64,000 nt of DNA from Sinomonas susongensis (GTDB taxonomy: Bacteria; Actinomycetota; Actinomycetes; Actinomycetales; Micrococcaceae). The notes beneath the pieces were generated by a model, which did no database searches, had not been told where the DNA came from, and saw nothing but the letters and a program-made list of their open reading frames with translations. The translations under genes and the position numbers were made by a program. Shown here piece by piece: positions 17,649-26,800 of the stretch (within the stretch, counting starts at the first letter, position 1; each line of letters starts with the position of its first letter). The DNA lies in assembly GCF_005877005.1 (NCBI RefSeq), contig NZ_SSNH01000003.1:116782-180781 (forward strand), in the 5' to 3' direction.

Positions 17649-18428
17649 ATGACCACTCCCGCAACATCTCGAGGCACCCACGGCTACGGCTGGGTGCCCG
17701 ACGTCCCAGACCAGCGTGACCACCTCTTCGCGGCACCGCCCGCCGTCCTCGGCGCCCTCCCGGCGTCGACCGACCTCACCGCCCAGTGCCCGCCCGTCTA
17801 CGACCAGGGCCAGCTCGGCTCCTGCACGGCGAACGCGATCGCCGGTGCGCTCGAGTTCGACGCCGACAAGGAGGGCATTGCGGGGTACACGACCCCCTCG
17901 CGCCTCTTCATCTACTACAACGAGCGCGTCATCGAGAACAGTGTCCCGAGCGATTCGGGCGCCCAGATCCGGGATGGGATCAAGTCTGTCGGCGCCCAGG
18001 GCGCGTGCCCGGAGACCGAATGGCCCTACGACATCGCCAAGTTCGCGGACCAGCCGAGCCAGCAGTGCTACACGGACGCGAAGCAGCACAGGGCAGTCTC
18101 GTACCAGCGCGTGGCCCGCAGCCTCCCCCAGATGCAGGGCTGCCTCGCTGCGGGCTATCCGTTCGTGTTCGGATTCACGGTCTACGAATCGTTCGAGAGC
18201 CAGGAAGTCGCCCAGAGCGGTGTGGCCCCGATGCCCGCACCGAACGAGCGGGTCCTGGGCGGCCACGCCGTCGTCGCGGTCGGCTACGACAACGCGAGCC
18301 AGCGCTTCCGGGTCCGCAACTCCTGGGGGACAGGGTGGGGCCAGGCCGGCTACTTCACCATGCCGTACCAGTACCTCCTCTCGACGGGACTCTCGAGCGA
18401 CTTCTGGACCATTCGCATGGTCAGCTGA
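17649..18428 (+). CDS. Papain-like C1-family cysteine peptidase, apparently cytosolic
   Basis: A 259-residue protein that is essentially a bare C1A peptidase domain. The oxyanion Gln and nucleophile are in YDQGQLGSCTANA, the catalytic His in LGGHAVVAVGYD and the Asn in VRNSWGTGWG, so the active site looks complete. There is no signal peptide and no recognisable propeptide; the first 35 residues include GYGWVPDVPDQRDH, which homologous bacterial C1 proteins share. ATG 17649 has GGAAGG about nine bases upstream and is preferred to ATG 17628. Natural targets are unknown. A 20-bp palindrome and the glycogen debranching gene follow on the same strand. Confidence 0.88.
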   Translation: MTTPATSRGTHGYGWVPDVPDQRDHLFAAPPAVLGALPASTDLTAQCPPVYDQGQLGSCTANAIAGALEFDADKEGIAGYTTPSRLFIYYNERVIENSVPSDSGAQIRDGIKSVGAQGACPETEWPYDIAKFADQPSQQCYTDAKQHRAVSYQRVARSLPQMQGCLAAGYPFVFGFTVYESFESQEVAQSGVAPMPAPNERVLGGHAVVAVGYDNASQRFRVRNSWGTGWGQAGYFTMPYQYLLSTGLSSDFWTIRMVS

Positions 18429-18463
18429 CGCGGTCGAAGGTCCGGCGAGCGCGATTTCCCGTG

Positions 18464-18483
18464 CTGTTTGATTGATCAAACAG
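18464..18483. promoter_or_regulatory. 20-bp palindrome upstream of the debranching-enzyme gene
   Basis: CTGTTTGAT and ATCAAACAG flank two bases (TG), a perfect nine-base inverted repeat in an otherwise G+C-rich gap. The two-base loop and absence of a T-run argue against a terminator for the upstream peptidase gene. It most resembles an operator of a LacI- or GntR-type repressor acting on the downstream gene. Confidence 0.55.
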
Positions 18484-18549
18484 GGGTGGGGTCTGCAGAA
18501 TTGGCAGACGGTCCGATGCGTCGATCACCCACAGGAAGCGACCAATCAC

Positions 18550-20466
18550 ATGCCCGAGAAGCTGCAGCCCTTCCTCCACGACCTCGAAATCGTCCTCCGT
18601 GCCCCCACCCAGGCCTGGTCCGGCCGGGATGGGCAGATCAGGGCCGCGGCCCCCGGGAACGCGACCGTTCAAGGAGTCATGCACTCCGACGTGCGCGTCC
18701 TGAGCGAGGCGGTCCTCGAGGTCGGCGGGCACGAGCCCGAGCCCGCGGGGTCGTGGCACGACGACGACGGCGGCCTCGTCGTCGTCGGCCTGCCCCGCGC
18801 CCTCGCTGCCGCCTGGGGCGATCCAGCGGCCCGGATCCGCCGTTCTCGGCGCGTCAAGGCCGGAGCGATGGAGGAGGAGATCGAGTTCGCCTCCGCGACC
18901 GAGGAACCCGTCTCTGCCGACGTGACCGTCCGGCTCGCGGCTGACCTCGCGCCCATGGAGGCGGTGAAGTCCGGCCTCCCCACTCAGCCCGTCGACGCTT
19001 CCCCCGCCGACGCCGGCGTGGCCTGGTCCGCGGGGGAGGTGAGCGCCGTCGTCGAAGCCCCCGGCGCCGTCATCGACCTCTCGGATCCGGGCCGCCCCGT
19101 CCTGCGGTGGTCGCTCACCGCTTCCGCCGGCACCCCGGCCCGCGTCTCGTGGCGGGTCACCGCGGAGGACAGCATCGCCGTCGTGGCCGGAGCACGCGGA
19201 CCTGCGCCGACCGGCTGGCGCGGGCTGCGCCGCCCCACCGATGTGCGCCTGGCGCGCTTCCTCGAGCAGTCGCTCCGCGACCTCGACGGACTCCGCATGG
19301 CACTCCCCGGCCTCGAGCGCAGCGAGTTCCTTGCAGCGGGTGCACCCTGGTTCTTCACACTGTTCGGCCGGGACTCGCTGTGGGCCGCGCGCTTCCTCCT
19401 GCCGCTCGGCACCGAGCTCGCAGAAGGCACGCTCACGGTGCTCGCCTCGTTCCAGGGCGAGAAGGTCGACACGGACTCGCAGGAGGCGCCGGGCAAGATC
19501 ATGCACGAGCTGCGGCGTGCCGCGCTCACCCTGCACGGCGAGGCGATCAGCCTCCCGCCCACGTACTACGGGACCGTGGACGCGACCCCGCTGTGGGTCT
19601 GCCTCCTCCACGACGCGTGGCGGGCCGGGATGCCGGTCGACGCCGTCGAGCGCCTCCTGCCGCACGCCGAACGCGCTCTCGCGTGGGTCGCGGACGGGGT
19701 GCTCGACGGGTACCTCAACTACCTCGACACGAGCGGGCACGGCCTCGCGAACCAGGGCTGGAAGGACTCGAGGGACTCCGTGCAGTTCCGCAACGGGCAG
19801 CTCGTCACGGGGCCCGTCTCGCTCTGCGAGGTGCAGGCGTATGCGCATGAGGCGCTCGTGCACGGCGCCGAGCTGCTCGAGGCGTTCGGGCGCGTGGGCG
19901 CCGGCGCCGCCGGTGCGGCACCTTCACAGCTCCGCGACGCCGCGGCCGCGCTCGCGGAGCGTTTCCGGGCGGACTTCTGGCTCGAGGACGACCGCGGGCC
20001 GTACGTCGCCATCGCACTGGACGGGTCGGGGAAGCCCGTGGACACGGTGACCTCGAACATGGGGCACCTCCTCGGTACGGGGCTCCTCGACGGGGAGGAG
20101 GAGGCGCTCGTCGCGCGCCGCCTCCTGGACCCCGAGCTGGATTCCGGCTACGGCCTGCGGACCCTTGCGACCTCGAGCGCCGGCTATTGGCCGCTCAAGT
20201 ACCACGGTGGGTCGGTCTGGGCGCACGATACCGCGATCGCAATCCGCGGACTCGCCCGCTCGGGCCATCGGGACGCCGCCGCCCAACTGGCCGAGGGGCT
20301 GCTCAAGGCGGCCGAGTCGTTCGGCTACCGCATGCCCGAGCTGCATTCGGGCGACCCCGCGGACACCTCGACCCGCGCGCTGCCGTATCCCTCGGCGTGC
20401 CGCCCGCAGGCGTGGTCCGCGGCGTCGGCCGTGGTGATCGCGGAGGTCCTCGGCGAACTGGGCTAG
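18550..20466 (+). CDS. Glycogen debranching-type amylo-alpha-1,6-glucosidase (MGH/GDE family)
   Basis: A 638-residue protein. Residues about 1-230 form the N-terminal GDE domain (VMHSDVRVLSEAV) and the rest an (alpha/alpha)6 barrel of the amylo-alpha-1,6-glucosidase family. Family signatures include PWFFTLFGRDSLWAARFLLP, GLANQGWKDSRDSVQF with probable catalytic acids, and the C-terminal LPYPSACRPQAWSAAS. It likely hydrolyses alpha-1,6 linkages in glycogen-like or trehalose-derived polyglucans in the cytoplasm. ATG 18550 is preferred; a TTG at 18472 would lie inside the upstream palindrome. The convergent nagB gene ends four bases away with no room for a terminator. Confidence 0.86.
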   Translation: MPEKLQPFLHDLEIVLRAPTQAWSGRDGQIRAAAPGNATVQGVMHSDVRVLSEAVLEVGGHEPEPAGSWHDDDGGLVVVGLPRALAAAWGDPAARIRRSRRVKAGAMEEEIEFASATEEPVSADVTVRLAADLAPMEAVKSGLPTQPVDASPADAGVAWSAGEVSAVVEAPGAVIDLSDPGRPVLRWSLTASAGTPARVSWRVTAEDSIAVVAGARGPAPTGWRGLRRPTDVRLARFLEQSLRDLDGLRMALPGLERSEFLAAGAPWFFTLFGRDSLWAARFLLPLGTELAEGTLTVLASFQGEKVDTDSQEAPGKIMHELRRAALTLHGEAISLPPTYYGTVDATPLWVCLLHDAWRAGMPVDAVERLLPHAERALAWVADGVLDGYLNYLDTSGHGLANQGWKDSRDSVQFRNGQLVTGPVSLCEVQAYAHEALVHGAELLEAFGRVGAGAAGAAPSQLRDAAAALAERFRADFWLEDDRGPYVAIALDGSGKPVDTVTSNMGHLLGTGLLDGEEEALVARRLLDPELDSGYGLRTLATSSAGYWPLKYHGGSVWAHDTAIAIRGLARSGHRDAAAQLAEGLLKAAESFGYRMPELHSGDPADTSTRALPYPSACRPQAWSAASAVVIAEVLGELG

Positions 20467-20469
20467 GGG

Positions 20470-21249
20470 CTAGTAGGCCTGCCACTGGGGCTTGTGCTCC
20501 AGCGCGTGCTGGTAGTACTCGCGGTGCTCGAGGCGGGAGGCGGCGCCTTCGTCGACGAGGACCGTCGTGTGGGGGTGGAGCTGGAGGGACGACGCCGGGC
20601 AGGCGGCGGCGAGGGGGCCTTCGACGGCGGCGGCGATCGCACTTGCCTTTCCCTCGCCGAGGCCGATGAGCAGGATGTGGCGGGCTTCCCGGATGGTGCC
20701 GAGGCCCTGGGTGAGGACGTGCCGGGGGACGTCCTCGGGGGTGGGGAAGAAGCGGGCGTTGTCGCGGCGGGTCTGTTCGGTGAGGGTCTTGATGCGGGTG
20801 CGGGAGGCGAGGGAGGACATGGGCTCGTTGAAGCCGATGTGCCCGTCGGTGCCGATGCCCAGGATCTGGACGTCGACGCCGCCGGCGCCCGCGATGGCGG
20901 CCTCGTAGCGCGCGGCTTCGGCCTCGGGGTCGGGGGCCTGGCCGTCGAGGCTGTGGACTGCGTGGGCGGGGAGGTCGACGCTGTCGGTGAATTCCCGGCG
21001 GATGACCGAGCGGTAGGACTCGGGGTGCTCGGCGGGCAGGCCGAGGTACTCGTCGAGGGTGAAGGCCTGGGCGCGGGCGAAGGACAGCCCGGCCTCGCAG
21101 TGGCGGCGGATGAGCTCGCTGTAGGTCCCGAGCGGGGTCGAGCCGGTCGCGAGGCCGAGCACGGGGCTGTCGTTCTCGAGGGAGGCCTGGACGATGTCGG
21201 CCGCCGTGCGGGCGACGGCCTCGTCGTCGGGCAGGATGACGATCTCCAC
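20470..21249 (-). CDS. nagB: Glucosamine-6-phosphate deaminase
   Basis: A 259-residue NagB, which converts glucosamine-6-phosphate to fructose-6-phosphate and ammonia. Diagnostic segments are [16 protein letters not shown] (phosphate binding), [10 protein letters not shown] with the catalytic Asp, [17 protein letters not shown] with the second Asp and His, and [12 protein letters not shown] 21249 gives the normal N-terminus ([10 protein letters not shown]) and follows the PTS stop by seven bases; a longer reading would add an unrelated 15-residue stretch. It completes GlcNAc use together with the upstream EIIC; NagA and the EIIB part must be elsewhere. Confidence 0.95.
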   Translation of the reverse strand: MEIVILPDDEAVARTAADIVQASLENDSPVLGLATGSTPLGTYSELIRRHCEAGLSFARAQAFTLDEYLGLPAEHPESYRSVIRREFTDSVDLPAHAVHSLDGQAPDPEAEAARYEAAIAGAGGVDVQILGIGTDGHIGFNEPMSSLASRTRIKTLTEQTRRDNARFFPTPEDVPRHVLTQGLGTIREARHILLIGLGEGKASAIAAAVEGPLAAACPASSLQLHPHTTVLVDEGAASRLEHREYYQHALEHKPQWQAY

Positions 21250-21256
21250 GGGCTGC

Positions 21257-22507
21257 CTACTTCGCGGGTTCGGTCTCGGAGCTGACCTCGTCATCTTCCC
21301 GCCCCGGCGTCCGGAGATTCCAGCGCTTGATGACGAATGAGAACAGGAAGTAGTAGATGAAGCCGTACATGATGCCGATCGGGATCAGGAGCCACGCGTT
21401 GTGGGCCTTGCCGAAGTTGAGGATGTAGTCCACGAGCCCCGCGGAGAACGTGAACCCGTCGTGGATGCCGAGCAGGTTCACGAGCGCGAGCGACGTGCCC
21501 GTGAGGAAGGCGTGGATCACGTACAGCGGGAACGCGACGAACATGAACGAGTACTCGAGCGGTTCGGTGATGCCCGTGAGGAACGCAGTGAGGGCGGTCG
21601 AGAGCATGATGCCGCCCACGATCTTCTTCTGCGACGGCTTCGCGTGGCGCCAGATGGCGAGGGCCGCGGCGGGGAGGCCGAACATCATGATCGGGAAGAA
21701 CCCGGTCATGAACACGCCCGCGCTCGGATCTCCGGCGAAGAAGCGGTTGAGGTCCCCGCGGACGAGCTGCCCCGAGGCGTTGGTGTAGTCGCCGATGAGG
21801 AACCAGACCACCGAGTTGAGGATGTGGTGGAGACCTGCGGGGATCAGCATGCGGTTCGCGAAGCCGTAGACGCCGCCGCCGATGACGGTGTTGGAGGCGA
21901 CGGCCTGCCCCACCCACGAGAGGGCCGCGTTGAACAGCGGGTACAGGAAAGAGAGGACGACGCCGACCACGAGGCTCGTGACGGACGTCAGGATCGGGAC
22001 GAGGCGACGGCCGGAGAAGAATCCGAGGAAGTCGGGCAGCTTCGTCCGGTAGAAGCGAGCCCACAGTGCCGCGGAGAAGAGACCCACGATGATGCCGGCG
22101 AGCACCCCGTAGTTGATGACTGCGGGCTGCCCGGTGGGGTCCTTCTGACCGGCCAGGACCACGGGCGACATCGCCTTGAACACCCCGTCGATCACCATGT
22201 ACCCGACCACGGCGGCGAGGGCCGTCGAGCCGTCAGACTTCTTGGCCCAGCCGATCGCGATGCCGACCGCGAAGATGAGCGGCAGCCACGTGAAGACCGC
22301 GTTTCCCGCGGCGGAGATGACCGCCGCGCCAGCGGAGAAGCCGGGGATCGCGCCGAGCAGGTCGGCCTGGCCGAGGCGGAGGAGGATGCCTGCCGCCGGC
22401 AGCACCGCGATGGGGAGCATGAGGCAGCGGCCGAGGCGCTGGAGGGTGGCGAAGGCCGCATTCGGCTTCTTCTCGGTGGGCATCACAGCCGGATCAGACG
22501 TAGACAT
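21257..22507 (-). CDS. nagE: PTS N-acetylglucosamine-type permease, EIIC component
   Basis: A 416-residue membrane protein that is only the EIIC domain of a glucose/GlcNAc PTS permease. [20 protein letters not shown] opens the domain, [20 protein letters not shown] is the GlcNAc-branch signature, and [22 protein letters not shown] with its conserved Glu is the sugar-binding loop. No EIIB or EIIA is fused, as in actinobacterial NagE2/PtsC-type systems where EIIB is separate. ATG 22507 has AAAGG eight bases upstream. A DasR/NagR-like operator lies 60 bases upstream, between this gene and its probable repressor. Confidence 0.93.
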   Translation of the reverse strand: MSTSDPAVMPTEKKPNAAFATLQRLGRCLMLPIAVLPAAGILLRLGQADLLGAIPGFSAGAAVISAAGNAVFTWLPLIFAVGIAIGWAKKSDGSTALAAVVGYMVIDGVFKAMSPVVLAGQKDPTGQPAVINYGVLAGIIVGLFSAALWARFYRTKLPDFLGFFSGRRLVPILTSVTSLVVGVVLSFLYPLFNAALSWVGQAVASNTVIGGGVYGFANRMLIPAGLHHILNSVVWFLIGDYTNASGQLVRGDLNRFFAGDPSAGVFMTGFFPIMMFGLPAAALAIWRHAKPSQKKIVGGIMLSTALTAFLTGITEPLEYSFMFVAFPLYVIHAFLTGTSLALVNLLGIHDGFTFSAGLVDYILNFGKAHNAWLLIPIGIMYGFIYYFLFSFVIKRWNLRTPGREDDEVSSETEPAK

Positions 22508-22567
22508 TGCATGCACCTTTGCGTGAAGTGACGAGGGCTGGGAACCGGCCGGAACGGCAGGTAATGT

Positions 22568-22581
22568 CTGGTTATGACCAG
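22568..22581. promoter_or_regulatory. DasR/NagR-type operator (dre) before the PTS gene
   Basis: CTGGT-TATG-ACCAG is a perfect five-base inverted repeat matching the TGGT/ACCA half-sites known for GlcNAc-responsive GntR regulators (DasR, NagR). It lies between the end of the GntR gene and nagE, where repression of nagE-nagB would be expected. Confidence 0.75.
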
Positions 22582-22620
22582 TTCAGTTTGAGGTGTGTCC
22601 GCCGAGGTGTCAAGGGGATG

Positions 22621-23334
22621 TCAGAGCCGCACTTCCATTCCCAGCGCGTAGCGGTCGGAGCGATACCACGAGCGGGTGTGCTCGATCGCGCGTTCCCCCG
22701 AGGACGAGGTGCGGTCGAAGACGAGCACAGGGGCCCCGGTCCCCGTCCCGAGGAGGACGCCCACGTCCGCGGGCGCCCCTTCGGCGCGCACCGTCTGGCG
22801 CGCGCGGTCGATCTGGCACCCGAAGCGGGTCGCGAGGGCCGCGTACACGGACCCCGAGAGGTCGATCTCGAGGAGCCCGCCCGCGTGTTCTGCGTTGTAC
22901 CACGCGTCGTCCACGCTCACAGGGCGCCCGTCGGCAAGGCGGAGGCGCCGGAGGTGGATCGCCTCGGCCCCCGCTGCCAAGCCGAGCGCTCGCACGGACT
23001 CGGGGGGCGCCGTCGTCCGCTCCGCGACGAGGACTACGGTGCTCGGCGTGAGCCCCTGCGCCTCCATCTCCTGGGTGAACGACGCGAGGTGTAGCGTCGA
23101 CTGGACCGTCGCGTCGGCGACGAACGTCCCCTTGCCCGCAACCCGGATGAGGTGGCCCTCCGCGACCAGACGGCCGATCGCCGCCCGCACGGTGATGCGG
23201 CTGACACCGAAGTCCTCCATGAGCGTCCGCTCGCTCGGGAGGCGTTCGCCGGGCATGAGGTCGTCCTTCGCGAGGCGGAGGATGATCGATCGCAGCTGCT
23301 CGTGTTTGGGCACCTGGCTGTTGACGAGTGGCAA
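22621..23334 (-). CDS. GntR/HutC-family repressor of GlcNAc use (DasR/NagR-like)
   Basis: A 237-residue regulator. Residues about 8-75 are the GntR winged helix (LMPGERLPSERTLMEDFGVSRITVRAAIGRL); residues about 90-235 are a UTRA ligand domain ending in HTRSWYRSDRYALGMEV. By family and by the adjacent nagE-nagB it should sense GlcN6P or GlcNAc6P. The start is a TTG at 23334 with GGAGG five bases upstream, giving the standard length; an uninterrupted reading frame extends far upstream but has no GntR-like sequence. Operator-like sites lie on both sides of the gene. Confidence 0.9.
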   Translation of the reverse strand: MPLVNSQVPKHEQLRSIILRLAKDDLMPGERLPSERTLMEDFGVSRITVRAAIGRLVAEGHLIRVAGKGTFVADATVQSTLHLASFTQEMEAQGLTPSTVVLVAERTTAPPESVRALGLAAGAEAIHLRRLRLADGRPVSVDDAWYNAEHAGGLLEIDLSGSVYAALATRFGCQIDRARQTVRAEGAPADVGVLLGTGTGAPVLVFDRTSSSGERAIEHTRSWYRSDRYALGMEVRL

Positions 23335-23358
23335 GCGAGCCTCCGCTCCGGCAGGGGG

Positions 23359-23382
23359 CTGGTCCGATCCAGTTAGAACCAG
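23359..23382. promoter_or_regulatory. Imperfect DasR/NagR-type sites upstream of the GntR gene
   Basis: CTGGTCCGATCCAG (23359-23372) matches the CTGGT-N4-ACCAG pattern with one mismatch, and an overlapping CCAGTTAGAACCAG continues it to 23382. They lie 25-48 bases upstream of the TTG start, suiting autoregulation. Confidence 0.5.
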
Positions 23383-23419
23383 AATACGGTACGGCCCCCT
23401 CCGCCCACGAGAGCCGGAC

Positions 23420-23917
23420 TCAGCGGGCGGCCAAGACCTGCTCCCGAAGGATGTCGGCGTGACCGCAGTGCTGGGCGAGCTCGCGGAGCATGTGGAGGAA
23501 CACCCAGCGCAGGGGCAGGGGGCCGCGGCGGTTCCCGCGCACGACGTCGTCGAGCCCCAACGACGCGACCGCGCGCCTCGAATCCGCACACGCCCTCCGG
23601 TAGGCGGCCAGCACAGTCTCGATCGTGTCGCAGTCCTCGAGGACGAACGATTCGTCCGGAGTCGCCGGAATCCCGATCTCCGCCCGGGACCTGCACGTGA
23701 CGGCCTCGTCGAACCACACCCGCTCAATGAACTCCCCGTGCTTGACGAGGCCGAGCAGCGTGGTCCTCGACGGCACGAGCGAAGCGCGGGCCTCGGCCTC
23801 GGTGAGACCGACCAGGCACCTTTCGAGCGCGGCGCGGTGCTCGTCGAGGAACGCGTCGAACTGGGCACGAAGGTCGGCGTCGAAGACATGGGGTTCCATG
23901 GACGGCATAGTGCTCAT
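23420..23917 (-). CDS. DinB-fold protein, DUF664 / mycothiol S-transferase type
   Basis: A 165-residue four-helix protein of the DinB superfamily. The closing segment LRWVFLHMLRELAQHCGHADILREQ has the DUF664 pattern in which two or three His residues bind a metal; a further His is in LLGLVKHGEFIERVWF. Proteins of this actinobacterial group are mycothiol- or bacillithiol-transferase-like and are thought to detoxify electrophiles or antibiotics. ATG 23917 was chosen because upstream in-frame sequence loses all homology. It shares the leftward strand with the flavin monooxygenase, 38 bases downstream of that gene. Confidence 0.85.
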   Translation of the reverse strand: MSTMPSMEPHVFDADLRAQFDAFLDEHRAALERCLVGLTEAEARASLVPSRTTLLGLVKHGEFIERVWFDEAVTCRSRAEIGIPATPDESFVLEDCDTIETVLAAYRRACADSRRAVASLGLDDVVRGNRRGPLPLRWVFLHMLRELAQHCGHADILREQVLAAR

Positions 23918-23955
23918 GGCGCGAGTGTACGGCGATCGGCGAGACCCGGGCACGG

Positions 23956-25293
23956 TCAGCGGCGGGCCCAGCGAGGGGCGTGCTCGGGAAGCGGCCCGAT
24001 CCCCACGAGCCGCGCGGGGACCACGCGGAGCGCGGGCAGGGCATCGAGCACCCGCAGGGGGAGGGGCGTCTGGCCCGAAACCGTCCAGTCCGGCTTGCGA
24101 GCGGCATCCCCGTCGCGAGCGGCGCCGTCGTCCAGCACCTTGCCCACCACGGCCCTGTGGGCGAACTGCTGGAACCCCTGGATGAGGACGGTCGGCCACC
24201 AGCGTCGCCGCTGCACGCTCTGCAGCACCGCCTCGGGCACGGGGCCGCCGCCTGCGAGTGCAGGACGCAGGATGCGTGCAGCCGCGACTGCGTCCTGAAC
24301 CGCAAGATTGATCCCGACCCCTCCGACCGGGCTCATCGCATGGGCGGCGTCCCCTATCGCAAGGAACCCCGGGAGGTGCCAGCGGGCGAGGCGGTCGAGC
24401 CGCACGTCGAGCAGCTTGACGTCGTCGAACGACGCCGGGGCCTCCTCGAGGCGGCCGGCGAGCCACGGCTGGGCCTGGGCCAGGCGCTCCCGGAAGGAAG
24501 CAATCCCCTCCGAGCGGAGCACGGCATCGGAACCCTTGCGGATCACGTAGCCGCACTGCCAGTAGTCGCCCCGGTCGATCATGATCATGAACTGCCCGCG
24601 GTGAATCCTCCCGAGCGCGCCTTCCGGATCCGAGGGTTCGCGGGGGACCCGGAACCACCACACGTCCATCGGCACGCCGAACGCCGTGGGCGCGAGGCCG
24701 GCCGCAGCGCGGACCGCCGACCCGCGGCCGTCGCACGCCACCACGAGATCGGCCTCGAGCTCGTGCGCCGTCCCACCGTCCGGGCCACGCTCGGCAGCTT
24801 CCGAGCGGTCCTGCCACACGACGCCGGTGACGCGCCGGCTGCCTGCGCCGCCGTCGTCTGCCACGTTCCCTGGAGGCCGCTCGTGAAGGAGGCCCGTGAC
24901 CTCGGCCTGCCGCAGGAGCCGGAAGCTCGGCTCACTGCCCGCAGCCTCGGCGAGCAGTTCGAGGAGGTCCCACTGCGGGACGAGCGCGATGTAGTTGTGG
25001 GGCCCGCGGAGCCGGGACAGGTCGCCGATCTGGGCGGGGCCGGAGTCGAGATCAGCGCCCACCGAGTCGATGCGGCGCTGGGGGAGCGCCTCGAACGCGG
25101 ACCCGAGGCCGAGCTCGTCGAGCAGCGTGAGCGTCGAGGGATGCACCGTGTCGCCGCGGAAGTCGTGCAGGAAATCGGCGTGCTTCTCGAGGACCGTCAC
25201 CTCGACCCCGCCCCGCGCGAGCAGGAGGCCCAGGAACATGCCGGCGGGGCCACCACCGGCGATGGCGACTCGCGTGCGGTCGATCGCAGCCAT
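23956..25293 (-). CDS. FAD-dependent aromatic monooxygenase-like protein (PHBH fold)
   Basis: A 445-residue single-component flavoprotein hydroxylase. TRVAIAGGGPAGMFLGLLLA is the GxGxxG dinucleotide motif, ADLVVACDGRGSAVR the DG motif, and GFLAIGDAAHAMSPVGGVGI the GD motif, so all three PHBH fingerprints are present. It should use NAD(P)H and O2 to hydroxylate an aromatic or polyketide-like substrate. The first helix of the C-terminal half (LIQGFQQFAHRAVVG) is family-typical. The 5' side is occupied by a 15-bp tandem repeat starting 14 bases from the ATG, which may shape its expression. Substrate unknown. Confidence 0.85.
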   Translation of the reverse strand: MAAIDRTRVAIAGGGPAGMFLGLLLARGGVEVTVLEKHADFLHDFRGDTVHPSTLTLLDELGLGSAFEALPQRRIDSVGADLDSGPAQIGDLSRLRGPHNYIALVPQWDLLELLAEAAGSEPSFRLLRQAEVTGLLHERPPGNVADDGGAGSRRVTGVVWQDRSEAAERGPDGGTAHELEADLVVACDGRGSAVRAAAGLAPTAFGVPMDVWWFRVPREPSDPEGALGRIHRGQFMIMIDRGDYWQCGYVIRKGSDAVLRSEGIASFRERLAQAQPWLAGRLEEAPASFDDVKLLDVRLDRLARWHLPGFLAIGDAAHAMSPVGGVGINLAVQDAVAAARILRPALAGGGPVPEAVLQSVQRRRWWPTVLIQGFQQFAHRAVVGKVLDDGAARDGDAARKPDWTVSGQTPLPLRVLDALPALRVVPARLVGIGPLPEHAPRWARR

Positions 25294-25306
25294 GGCCCCA
25301 AGCCTA

Positions 25307-25425
25307 GCGATGGCCCTCCCGACGATGCCCCTCCCGACGAGAGCTCCCTACGAGAGCGCGACCCGACGATGCCCCTCCCGACGATGTCCCTCCCGACGAT
25401 GCCCCTCCCTACGAGAGCGCGACCC
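25307..25425. repeat. 15-bp tandem repeat in the 5' region of the monooxygenase gene
   Basis: About eight units of roughly 15 bp, most reading ACGATGCCCCTCCCG and others ACGAGAGCGCGACCC, alternate in a higher-order pattern. Two units are 13 and 16 bp. The array begins 14 bp upstream of the monooxygenase ATG (25293), so it is probably part of its promoter or leader. Unit phase keeps a five-codon period, but no gene is evident in it. Confidence 0.8.
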
Positions 25426-25455
25426 CGGTTCCGCTGCGGCGGTCTGTTCTTCCGT

Positions 25456-25704
25456 CGTCCCCAAAATTTCTGCCGTCGTCCCCAGAATCAAAACCGATCT
25501 CCCCACTTCTCAAGCCGAGTTCCCCGGGATTTGCGCCACGCCAGACGCGACCCGCCGGCCGCGGCCGCGACACGCCGGAGGACATCACCGTCAGGGGCGT
25601 AGAAGCTGGGGAGGACGGCGCAGAAGCTGGGGACGGCGGCGCAGAAGCTGGGGAGGACGGCGCGGGGGCTGGGGACGGCGGCGCAGAAGCTGGGGACGCC
25701 GGCG
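25456..25704. repeat. Inverted pair of 21-bp tandem arrays (copy 1)
   Basis: Left arm, 25456-25539: four degenerate 21-bp units each centred on TCCCC. Right arm, 25600-25704: five units of the complementary form, the consensus being CAGAAGCTGGGGAGGACGGC plus G, with a sixth partial copy. The arms are separated by 60 bp, so the whole can fold into a long imperfect hairpin. The same architecture occurs at 32919-33261. The rest of the 568-bp gap between the monooxygenase and Rpf genes holds the 15-bp array before it, a 12-bp inverted repeat (25736-25747 with 25785-25796) and the Rpf terminator; no gene was seen. Confidence 0.85.
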
Positions 25705-25809
25705 CAGGGAAGCACCGAAGCCGCCCCGGAACGCAGCGAACGCCGCACCTTCCACGCCCGTCCTGGTTGGACGGTCGCGGCCGATGCGGCGTTCGCCGTG
25801 AGTGTGTGG

Positions 25810-25848
25810 CAGTCGAGCAGTCCGGTGGTTTACCGGGCCACTCGACTG
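25810..25848 (-). terminator. Terminator hairpin of the Rpf/LysM gene
   Basis: CAGTCGAG pairs perfectly with CTCGACTG, then a CA/CA internal loop, then GTCCGGT pairs with ACCGGGC (one wobble) around a five-base loop. The hairpin starts 13 bases past the stop of the leftward Rpf/LysM gene. Confidence 0.7.
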
Positions 25849-25861
25849 ACCGTTCGTGGCC

Positions 25862-26800
<939 letters not shown>

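Noticed and set aside
18464-18483. Terminator of the papain-like peptidase gene
   Set aside because: The inverted repeat leaves only a two-base loop, is A+T-rich and lacks a T-run, so an operator is more likely.
25456-25704. CRISPR array
   Set aside because: Units are contiguous 21-mers with no unique spacers, in two opposed arms, and no cas genes are present.
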